Shown: positions 18,262 through 24,596 of the stretch, piece by piece
Layout: every line of letters begins with the position of its first letter
How positions within the stretch are numbered: the first letter of the stretch is position 1
From: a virus
IMG/VR virus record: IMGVR_UViG_3300037069_001196
Span: 1 to 24,596 of that record
Reading direction: 5' to 3' (one strand)
Length of the DNA stretch: 24,596 bases
The notes under the pieces: generated by a model
Seen by the model: the letters and a program-made list of their open reading frames with translations, nothing else
Told to the model about the DNA's origin: nothing
Databases searched by the model: none
Made by a program: the position numbers and the translations under genes

Positions 18262-19548
18262 TTACTGCACCTTTTCCCAGTTGGATTTGTCGGATGGATT
18301 GCCACCCTTGAACCGGTAGCCGGACTCAACCATGCCGACCTTGGGCCCGCTGGATGGCGCCGGCTTTGCCGCACGCGGCTGACCAGACACGCGGGCCCGC
18401 GCATCCTCCATGTCAGACGTGATGCGGTCCACCGATTCGCGGAAGGCCTTTTCGCCCATCTTCGGATCAAGGGCGCCAACCGCCGCCGTGAGCTTTTTGC
18501 CTTCGGCATCAGAGAGCGCGCCCATACCCTTCAGTTGGGCGACCATGGGCAGGAAGGCCTGCGACTGGAAGGTGTTGAGCTCGGCTTGGAAGTTCGCGGA
18601 GTCTGAGCCTGGCATCGTCGGGAAGGCGCCGGGAAGTCCCACGGAGCGAGACAGCCCGGCATGATCCTTCAGCCGCCCCAGCGTGCCGAGCATCGTGTCG
18701 AAGCTGGCAACCTGACTGTTCTTGGTCAGGTCTTCGGTCGCCTTCTTTTCGCTGCGCTTGATGTTGTTGGCCTCCACCTGCGTGGCGTTGAACTCGCGTG
18801 CTCGATTATCTGTCCTGATCGAGTTCTCGCGAGACGTTGCATTGCTCGCGATGCTGTCCGGGCTCTGGGTCTTCTTGATGGCGGCCACGGCTGACGACAC
18901 ACCGACAGGGCCGGCCAATGGGTTCATTTGCGCGAACTGCACCGACCCACCCGCATCCTGGCGCTCGTATTTGGGAATGGTCAATTCGATCTGCTTGGCC
19001 AACTCAACGCCGCCCATCTGCATTTTCTGGATCAATGATGGCAGGGATGTGGGGTTCTGGGATAGCTCTTGCGTGATGGCTGCAAGGCGCTCTTGACTGA
19101 TGCCTGGCACGCCGGCCTGCATGCCTTGAGCCGCCCAAGCTTGCAGGTCTTGAGGGGTGCGGACGGAGCCCAAGCCCTGAAGATGCTGGGTCAGCCTTTC
19201 GTGCGCATTCTTCAGTTGCAGGCCGGTGGTTTCCTCTTTGGTCTTGCCGAGGTCAACGTCCGCTTTTTTTGCGTCAGCACGGCTCTTGATGAAGGCCAAG
19301 CCCTTTTCTGGTGATGCCGCCACGAGCGACCGCTGAAAGGTCGGATCGTCGTAGTTCGTCCCGCTGCTCAGCGCATTGCGGAACGCGTTTTGCTCGGCCA
19401 CGCCGCGCTGTTGCTGGTCATATTGGGACTGCTGGGAAAGCAGGTTCAACCGACCAGCCTTTGCCTGGATCGCGTCAGCGTCATATTCTTCGACGCTCTT
19501 TGGCTTGGCCAGGAGGTTGCCGAAGATCGAGGTATCAATGCCTGCCAT
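18262..19548 (-). CDS. DNA ejection protein, P22 gp20-position
   Basis: The 428-residue protein is largely helical, Gln/Ala/Ser-rich (SQQSQYDQQQRGVAEQNAFR; 'PTSLPSLIQKMQMGG') and ends with 'ESGYRFKGGNPSDKSNWEKV', a C-terminal motif found in phage internal or injection proteins. Its middle has a 'FQAELNTFQSQAFLPMVAQL' block (about 315-335). It lies between the gp7-like and gp16-like genes with almost no gaps (9 nt upstream, 0 downstream). It would be packaged in the head and ejected on infection. The assignment rests on motif and gene order. Confidence 0.75.
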   Translation of the reverse strand: MAGIDTSIFGNLLAKPKSVEEYDADAIQAKAGRLNLLSQQSQYDQQQRGVAEQNAFRNALSSGTNYDDPTFQRSLVAASPEKGLAFIKSRADAKKADVDLGKTKEETTGLQLKNAHERLTQHLQGLGSVRTPQDLQAWAAQGMQAGVPGISQERLAAITQELSQNPTSLPSLIQKMQMGGVELAKQIELTIPKYERQDAGGSVQFAQMNPLAGPVGVSSAVAAIKKTQSPDSIASNATSRENSIRTDNRAREFNATQVEANNIKRSEKKATEDLTKNSQVASFDTMLGTLGRLKDHAGLSRSVGLPGAFPTMPGSDSANFQAELNTFQSQAFLPMVAQLKGMGALSDAEGKKLTAAVGALDPKMGEKAFRESVDRITSDMEDARARVSGQPRAAKPAPSSGPKVGMVESGYRFKGGNPSDKSNWEKVQ

Positions 19549-19557
19549 GTGATCGCC

Positions 19558-20292
19558 TTATGCTGATGGGAACCAAGATGGGTCGGTGTAGTCGCCATAG
19601 CCGGCATTGCCCGCCTGGCCGGTCTTTGCCCCGCCGCCCTGCCACCAGTTGTTTTGATTGCCGTAGCTGCTCAGTCGGTTGACCGCGCCGCCAAAGGCAT
19701 TGCCCTGCGCCAGCGCCGTCGAGGCGTTGGAGTTGCCAACCCCATAGTTGGCGTTGCTCAAGGCATTGCCGTAGTTCTGGCCTGCCGCTTGGGCCTGGCC
19801 GTTGGCTGTCTGACCAATGCCAGCCACTGCCGCCGACCGATTGAACGCGTTGTTCGTCTGGGTCTCGTTGCGGTTGAAGGCATCGCCGAACTTGGTGGTT
19901 GCGTAGTCGTTGCCGAAGCGATTCAAGGCCTTGAGCGTGGCGCCGCTGTAGAGCCCGCCACGCGCCGATGCACTACCCTCCAGCGCGTTGCGGCCCTGCT
20001 CCATGCCGAACTGATAGCCCGGGTCCGACATGACGTTGGCGGCAGTCGTCGGGCGGTAGTTCTTGAGCAGTTCCTCGATGCTGCCGAGTTCACGAACACC
20101 GGCCTCGCGGTAGGGCTTACTGTCCTCGCGCTGCTGCTGGTAGATGCGCTCTTGGTCGGCGCGATCGCGCTCAGCGGCAAGGCGTTGCTGATAGTTCCCG
20201 GCAGAGGCGGAATCAGCGCCAATGCCCGCGCCAGCAACCGTGCCAACAGCGCCAGCAATGCCTGCAATCGCGGTGCCAGATAGTCCAAACAT
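19558..20292 (-). CDS. DNA transfer/ejection protein, P22 gp7-position
   Basis: The 244-residue protein has a hydrophobic Gly/Ala-rich N-terminus (about residues 5-30: GTAIAGIAGAVGTVAGAGIG), a charged helix (AERDRADQERIYQQQREDSK), a conserved block 'DPGYQFGMEQGRNALEGSAS' followed by 'GLYSGATLKALNRFGNDYA' (about 90-130), and an Asn/Gln/Gly-rich tail. This block is typical of podovirus DNA-transfer proteins. It is the first of the three ejection-type genes. It starts 1 nt after the cupin-like gene. Confidence 0.8.
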   Translation of the reverse strand: MFGLSGTAIAGIAGAVGTVAGAGIGADSASAGNYQQRLAAERDRADQERIYQQQREDSKPYREAGVRELGSIEELLKNYRPTTAANVMSDPGYQFGMEQGRNALEGSASARGGLYSGATLKALNRFGNDYATTKFGDAFNRNETQTNNAFNRSAAVAGIGQTANGQAQAAGQNYGNALSNANYGVGNSNASTALAQGNAFGGAVNRLSSYGNQNNWWQGGGAKTGQAGNAGYGDYTDPSWFPSA

Positions 20293-20293
20293 A

Positions 20294-20782
20294 TCAATCC
20301 CTCCCGATGAACTTCAAATCAGTGCGATTGCATTGCAGCAACTCGGCGCCCTCGCACAAGTCGCGCTCAAGCTCTTGGACATCGGTCTTGTCGGTGACAA
20401 AGAACCCCGTACACCATGTGTCCTCGTGGGCGAAGCCCACACGCTTGGCGCCCGCCTTGCTGACGATGGTGTTGTGCCCGGTCAAGCGCTTCATGCCGCC
20501 ATCGGTCCAGACCGTGATGTCACCGACAAAGACGGACAGGTGCTCTGTCTTGTGAACGGCGCCGGTCAAAACCGTGCCCTTGGGGATGAACATCTCGCGG
20601 GCGTACAGGCCTGGCGCGAAGTGGTGCTTCATTGGCAGCTCGACCTGATCACGCTTGAGAATCTCGCTTTCAAGGTGCTCGATCTGCTCCCGGGTGGGCT
20701 TGCCCGACAGCACGGCGGGTGCCGCGACAAGGTAAGCGCCAGGCGCCACGCCGACGAATGGGGTTGCGTCGATGTCGATCAT
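20294..20782 (-). CDS. Cupin-like virion-region protein
   Basis: The 162-residue protein has a beta-rich core of cupin type: 'HHFAPGLYAREMFIPKGTVL' (53-72), then 'GAVHKTEHLSVFVGDITVWT' with H77, E80 and H81, 'LTGHNTIVSKAGAKRV' and 'FAHEDTWCTGFFVTD'. The His/Glu set could bind a metal. It sits where P22 has gp14, between the tail factors and ejection proteins, so it may be a head-completion or tail protein; a catalytic role is not excluded. It overlaps its upstream neighbour by ATGA. Confidence 0.6.
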   Translation of the reverse strand: MIDIDATPFVGVAPGAYLVAAPAVLSGKPTREQIEHLESEILKRDQVELPMKHHFAPGLYAREMFIPKGTVLTGAVHKTEHLSVFVGDITVWTDGGMKRLTGHNTIVSKAGAKRVGFAHEDTWCTGFFVTDKTDVQELERDLCEGAELLQCNRTDLKFIGRD

Positions 20783-21132
20783 GCTGTAGTCAGGTAGCCG
20801 GACAAGAGGGGGGAAATGGCGCCAGCCGCATCAGCCGCAAAGCCCAGCCTTGTGCCGGCCTCGAAGTGCTGGCCGACCAGCGCGGGCACAGCAGTCGGGG
20901 CCGCGCCAACAGCAGGGATCACGAAGTCCGACAGGATGGCGTTGCCGTCGAAAATTGACTGCCCAGCGGGGACCGCGTTGATCGTCACCTTCTGCGCCGT
21001 GACGCTTGTGTTGTTGAACGACAGGGCCGAGATGGTCATCGTGGTATTCGATGGAACCGTGTAGCCGTTGTCCGCCTGCGAGACGGTCAATTGCGTGTTG
21101 AACAGCAATTGCTTGGGGAGTCGTTGGGTCAT
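20779..21132 (-). CDS. Small beta-rich structural protein
   Basis: The 117-residue protein alternates Thr/Ser/Val-rich strands (NTTMTISALSFNNTSVTAQK) and ends with 'GFAADAAGAISPLLSGYLTT'. It looks like a virion decoration or tail component, without a family I can name. It overlaps both neighbours by 4 nt in the late operon. Confidence 0.6.
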   Translation of the reverse strand: MTQRLPKQLLFNTQLTVSQADNGYTVPSNTTMTISALSFNNTSVTAQKVTINAVPAGQSIFDGNAILSDFVIPAVGAAPTAVPALVGQHFEAGTRLGFAADAAGAISPLLSGYLTTA

Positions 21133-21512
21133 GTCGCGTCCTGGAAGGTCATGTCAGAGCAGCAGTCGCCCATGGCTGACTGCAAGATGTCGGCGAAGTC
21201 CTGGGCCTGGGCGGCCTGCTGCATCACGGCGCCGAAGTCCGCGAATTGCTGGAAGAAGGGTTGCAAGGTCATCTGCCCGGCCTCTGCTGCACCAGACGCA
21301 GCGATCAGGGCGTTGACCGTGGCTTGAAGGTCGGCGATCTGGCTGCCGTAGTCGGCACCGCCAGTGCCGGTAAAGCCACCAAGCAGGCGGAAAATCCCAT
21401 TGATCTGGTCAAGCAGCACCTTGTTGGCGTAAACCTGATTGCCCTTGGAGTCCTGGCCGATGGCGACCCGTGCATTGAGTGGGAACGGGCGGTCAACTGG
21501 TGTCGTTGCCAT
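21129..21512 (-). CDS. Small virion-region protein in the needle-gene position
   Basis: The 127-residue protein starts MATTPVDRPFPLNARVAIGQ, has a short 'YANKVLLDQINGIFRLLGGF' block, then a helical part (QIADLQATVNALIAASGAAE) and a Cys-containing end (MGDCCSDMTFQ). In P22 the gene after gp10 encodes the tail needle gp26, a helical trimer; this protein is shorter than that and the equivalence is only positional. ATG 21512 overlaps the previous stop by 1 nt. Confidence 0.55.
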   Translation of the reverse strand: MATTPVDRPFPLNARVAIGQDSKGNQVYANKVLLDQINGIFRLLGGFTGTGGADYGSQIADLQATVNALIAASGAAEAGQMTLQPFFQQFADFGAVMQQAAQAQDFADILQSAMGDCCSDMTFQDAT

Positions 21513-22723
21513 TACTCGATCTCCACCAGCACGGGGTTGAACGACACGGGGTCGGTCATGCGCAACTGCCACACACGATCACGAGCAGAGCCCAGGCGGC
21601 GCAGCCTGGCGCGTGTCATGCGCTCGCCCACCTCACCCAACGGGATCTGATGCCACGAGCCCCACGAGAAGCCGCCATCGTCAGACCACCGCAGTTGGCA
21701 CACACCGCCTAGGCCCTTGTCACAGACCACCTCGAATGAACTGAAGCCCGCACGCTTGAGGCCGGGTGAGCGGTAGTGCGGGCTGATCCGGTCACGCACC
21801 AGCACATCGCCCACGTTGGCGCTCACCGACTGATCCAGCTCGTACAGCGTGCCGTCGTTGGCGCCCAGCAGGTGACGCCCAAAGGCATAGAGGTGAAACA
21901 CCCCGCGATGCGCCTTGTAGTCGCCGTTGACCAGTTCGGCCCGCTCGTGCCACTGGCCTGTGAGCGCATCGAAAACCAGCGTCGTATGCAGGCCGGGCAC
22001 GTTCAGGCAGTAGAACGATGAGCCCTGGAATTGGTAGGTGTAGGCCCTGGCGTTCTCCAGGTCCAAATCAGGCTTGGCGAGCGCCTCTTCAATGGCCCGA
22101 GTGCTGATCCGGCTGGGCGCATACCCATTGGCCCGGTACACCACGCCACCGCCCCGGGCATCGCGGCCAAGCCACACAATGCCGTTGTCCAGCTTTTGCG
22201 CGGAATGGGCGGCCACGCAGCCCACTTCAATGAACGCGCTGGGGTTGCGCTCAAAGACCGCATCCGATCCGGTGTTGACCCAAACCTCGGTGGTCTTCGT
22301 GCCGAACAACCAGACCTCCCGGTGATCAACCACCAGCGAAATCAGGTTGTCCGGCGCGCCTTCCGCGCTGGCAAAGGCCAGGGGGTCATAAATCGAGGCA
22401 TTGCCCAGCTTGGACCAGTTGAACTGCTGGGTGTTGCGGTTGATCGCAACGATGTACTGATCAATGTAGGCAATCCGACTCGACGCAGGGGCATCAGCAA
22501 CAGGCGCCAGCACGTTGGTTGCCAGGGCCATCACGTAGATGCGGTTCCCGTCAGTCAGCGTCAGTTGCGTGGTGTTCGCCGCGAACTCGACCGGGCCGCT
22601 TGACGTGTCGATGTTGCCGATGAACGTGTAGTTGCCGCTCGTGAACAGCTCGTACACACCGCGACCGGACACGATGAAGCAGCGGCCATTGGTTTCAATG
22701 CCGCCGCGCAGTTTGTCTGCCAT
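21512..22723 (-). CDS. P22 gp10-like tail/DNA-stabilisation protein, main part
   Basis: The 403-residue protein is beta-rich with repeated blade-like segments: 'GRCFIVSGRGVYELFTSGNY' near the N-terminus, 'RIAYIDQYIVAINRNTQQFN', 'DHREVWLFGTKTTEVW', 'GIVWLGRDARGGGVVYRANG' and 'HLYAFGRHLLGANDGTLYEL'. This is the pattern of gp10-like packaged-DNA stabilisation proteins that plug the portal. The start ATG 22723 lies 4 nt after the stop of a 65-residue frame that looks like the expected N-terminus of the same protein. The natural gp10 chain is therefore split in two here. It needs the partner fragment to be complete. Confidence 0.75.
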   Translation of the reverse strand: MADKLRGGIETNGRCFIVSGRGVYELFTSGNYTFIGNIDTSSGPVEFAANTTQLTLTDGNRIYVMALATNVLAPVADAPASSRIAYIDQYIVAINRNTQQFNWSKLGNASIYDPLAFASAEGAPDNLISLVVDHREVWLFGTKTTEVWVNTGSDAVFERNPSAFIEVGCVAAHSAQKLDNGIVWLGRDARGGGVVYRANGYAPSRISTRAIEEALAKPDLDLENARAYTYQFQGSSFYCLNVPGLHTTLVFDALTGQWHERAELVNGDYKAHRGVFHLYAFGRHLLGANDGTLYELDQSVSANVGDVLVRDRISPHYRSPGLKRAGFSSFEVVCDKGLGGVCQLRWSDDGGFSWGSWHQIPLGEVGERMTRARLRRLGSARDRVWQLRMTDPVSFNPVLVEIE

Positions 22724-22727
22724 GGTT

Positions 22728-22925
22728 TTAGTCCGGCTCCAGCGGTGGGTCTGGGTCGTTGCTGAATCCACCAACGAACACGGTCAAGCCGGGGATGTCC
22801 TTGAGCGTCATGCCAGCCGTCTCGTTGCCAGGCTCAATCGGAACCGGGTACATGTTCACCGTGCGCTGAGTCGCTGCCGCCCGGCTGTCCAGGTTGTAGC
22901 TGGGACCGATGAAGGGGATGGGCAT
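22728..22925 (-). CDS. Detached N-terminal part of the gp10-like protein
   Basis: The 65-residue frame reads MPIPFIGPSYNLDSRAAATQ, then 'RTVNMYPVPIEPGNETAG' and 'DIPGLTVFV', which is the usual N-terminal opening of gp10-like proteins, and ends in an acidic Pro-rich tail (NDPDPPLEPD). The stop is 4 nt from the next ATG, which is in the +1 frame relative to it. ATG 22925 is chosen; the frame extends to GTG 22949, but that lies in a terminator stem. No clear Shine-Dalgarno site precedes it. It may be a separate subunit, or the gene was broken. Confidence 0.7.
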   Translation of the reverse strand: MPIPFIGPSYNLDSRAAATQRTVNMYPVPIEPGNETAGMTLKDIPGLTVFVGGFSNDPDPPLEPD

Positions 22926-22937
22926 GGGTTCAGGCGT

Positions 22938-22960
22938 AAAAAAGCCCACCTAAGTGGGCT
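22938..22960 (-). terminator. Intrinsic terminator 12 nt before the gp10-like N-terminal gene
   Basis: AGCCCAC and GTGGGCT (22960-22954 and 22949-22943 on the minus strand) form a perfect 7-bp stem with a 4-nt loop, followed by six T. The leader after it, ACGCCTGAACCC, matches that before the collar gene. Confidence 0.85.
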
Positions 22961-22982
22961 GAGGGGGTGGGGTGGTGAGGGG

Positions 22983-24596
22983 TTAGCCCGGAATGACTGG
23001 CTCTGGCACGTAGCGGTATTTGACGCGTCCGATGTCGATATTTGCAGCGCCTGAAGTGCCGCATTGCAGCGTGGGCAAGAACACCATGCCCGCCGTACCA
23101 GTCGGCACGTAAACAGGGGGGGTGGCAACCACGCCAGAGTGAGCTTCGACGAAAGCAGAAGCTGCCGTGGTGGTGACCGCAGCGCCTCCGTAGCCGCCAT
23201 GCAACGCAGCACCACCCGAGTTTTTCATGGTGGACTGGAGCCCAACCTGACGGATGTCAGTTGGCGCGCTCATGTTGTATTCCATGAAGGCTTGTACGTA
23301 GGAGCCAGCAACGATGTTTGTCGTCACGCCCTGGCCGCCAGCAGAGCCATAGTCCATGCCGAATTGCTCAAAACCTGCCGCACCAGATAATGAGCAACGC
23401 TGCCACTCACCAGCCACGCCATCGGTGCGCGCTACTTTTGAGCCCGTGATGGTGCCAGAACCTGCGCCAATTCTCCGGCCAGTCCAGCCGGTGGTGAATG
23501 AACCAGCGCCGCCAGTGCCAGCCGTGCCGGCAGAACCCACAAGGTAGGAGTTTGGAAGCAGATTGCCCGAGGCATTATTCGCCGCATCATAGGCATCACT
23601 GGGCCCACCAAATTGAACAGGATTTCCACGGCCAATCGCATCGCGAACATGCTCAAGCAGGATTTTTCCAGCCATGTCAGCAGTTCCTTGCGCGGGGTGA
23701 ACATAAGGCGATACCGTCTCCCGCATCACCGCCGTGAGTGGATCGGTTGAACTTGCTGGGTCATAAGTACCCCCCCAGCAAGGCGAAAACACTGCATTTG
23801 GGTATTGCCTGACCGTATTGCGCATGAAGTGCATCATCTCAGAATGCGCCTGCTTGCCGGCCGTGGTCAAAGTCCGCATAGGAATGGCGGCTACAACCAC
23901 AGGTGCGCCATGCGCCTTCATGAGATCCATTGAGCGAATAAAAGATGCCTTGGCGGAGGCAACATCTGGCGTTGTATCTCCTGTGTTGTTGGTGAGGCCC
24001 TGATAAAGCCACAAAGACGGATTAGCGGCTTGCTCGGTCAGTGCGCGCTCAATCTGCTCAGCAATATCATCAGCGTATGCGGAAGGCGTTGCGTAAGGCA
24101 CAAGGTTATATGCCCATCCACTTCGGATGTTCAAGCGCTGAGCGGCCGTGTAGGAGCCAAACGATGCAGCAGATGTATTGGTTGGCAGCACCGTGAAGCT
24201 GGAATCCGACGATGGCAGCAATGAGCGCCTCACAGTAAAGGACGCGCCACTCAAAAATCCAGATGCGGCTGAAAGCCTGTACCGACCAGCAAAATTCACC
24301 TTCTTTGCGGGGCCCCTATCGCTTTCGCCACCAGCTTGATAGGCCAAGGTTTTATTGGCAGCATCCCAGTAGACAGTCCCCGCAGTGACTGTGGAATGCA
24401 ATGGGCCGACATCGATCAAACCAAGTCCCGCGAATGGCGTCGTGGTAGCGGTAGAAAAGCCATTCACATAGCCGCCACCATTGACCGAGTCGCCCACAAG
24501 CGCAATGGTGTCAGACAACCGAAGAACAGCCCCCCGAATAATCGGCGCAGTAGCAGGATCTGCTGCGCCAGCAGTTGCGGTGAGGGGGCCGGATCT
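22983..24596 (-). CDS. SGNH-hydrolase-like virion protein, N-terminus off window
   Basis: The minus frame is open to the right window edge, reading 'PATAPIIRGAVLRLSDTIAL' upstream of a TTG at 24518, so the gene continues beyond. SGNH blocks can be seen: 'VGDSVNGGG' (GDS motif, catalytic Ser), 'YQGLTNNTGDT' (block III-like) and 'YVHPAQGTADMAGK' (the His block). The C-terminal third is Gly/Ser/Thr-rich and fibre-like (GSFTTGWTGRRIGAGSGTIT). Such proteins deacylate surface polysaccharides during attachment. Lying upstream of the gp10-like gene, it may be a spike or fibre. Confidence 0.65.
   Translation of the reverse strand, partial: RSGPLTATAGAADPATAPIIRGAVLRLSDTIALVGDSVNGGGYVNGFSTATTTPFAGLGLIDVGPLHSTVTAGTVYWDAANKTLAYQAGGESDRGPAKKVNFAGRYRLSAASGFLSGASFTVRRSLLPSSDSSFTVLPTNTSAASFGSYTAAQRLNIRSGWAYNLVPYATPSAYADDIAEQIERALTEQAANPSLWLYQGLTNNTGDTTPDVASAKASFIRSMDLMKAHGAPVVVAAIPMRTLTTAGKQAHSEMMHFMRNTVRQYPNAVFSPCWGGTYDPASSTDPLTAVMRETVSPYVHPAQGTADMAGKILLEHVRDAIGRGNPVQFGGPSDAYDAANNASGNLLPNSYLVGSAGTAGTGGAGSFTTGWTGRRIGAGSGTITGSKVARTDGVAGEWQRCSLSGAAGFEQFGMDYGSAGGQGVTTNIVAGSYVQAFMEYNMSAPTDIRQVGLQSTMKNSGGAALHGGYGGAAVTTTAASAFVEAHSGVVATPPVYVPTGTAGMVFLPTLQCGTSGAANIDIGRVKYRYVPEPVIPG

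Noticed and set aside
1-24596. CRISPR arrays, insertion sequences and transposase genes.
   Set aside because: No regularly spaced repeats, transposase-like proteins or terminal inverted repeats were seen.

Overview
The window is part of a temperate phage genome, most probably a short-tailed (P22-like podovirus) phage of a betaproteobacterium. The GC-rich coding, the style of the small early genes and a tRNA-Val(CAC) integration target suggest Burkholderiales, perhaps Comamonadaceae; this host assignment is inference. No host gene is visible. A 48-base 3' tRNA fragment lies beside the integrase with putative integrase arm-type repeats on both sides and phage genes beyond both, which fits attP of a circular or unintegrated phage better than a prophage end.

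Left part (1-9620). The immunity region holds a LexA-like-fold repressor (550-1263) and a small membrane protein. It is flanked by two control modules of identical geometry: a promoter with two 14-bp operators 23 bp apart. The leftward module reads a Cro-like gene and a DUF4406 gene that runs off the window. The rightward module (1543-1581) reads a long early operon: small unknown genes, a coiled-coil protein, a Bet-type annealing protein, a YqaJ/lambda-type exonuclease, more small unknown genes, an excisionase-like HTH protein and a tyrosine integrase. Most genes overlap by 4 nt.

Middle part (9621-13445). attP is followed by a leftward pair (a GIY-YIG protein and a small protein that resembles its C-terminal tail) and a divergent rightward cassette of small, mostly unrecognised genes. 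One resembles a release-factor domain without the GGQ motif, one a DUF551 protein. A gene-free stretch with a promoter, alternative hairpins and a terminator (13195-13445) is a candidate non-coding RNA. One cassette gene ends in sequence that looks like the antisense of a second tRNA 3' end.

Right part (13610-24596) is the late operon, entirely leftward. In transcription order: an SGNH-hydrolase-like virion protein (cut by the window edge), a gp10-like tail factor split into two genes, two small structural proteins, a cupin-like protein, three DNA-ejection-type proteins in P22 order (gp7, gp20, gp16 positions), a tail-collar fibre, a permuted NlpC/P60-like peptidase, a membrane/coiled-coil protein, a holin, a DUF5675 protein and an overlapping Rz/Rz1 spanin pair. 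No classical endolysin is seen. Two intrinsic terminators followed by nearly the same short leader stand just before two of the late genes.
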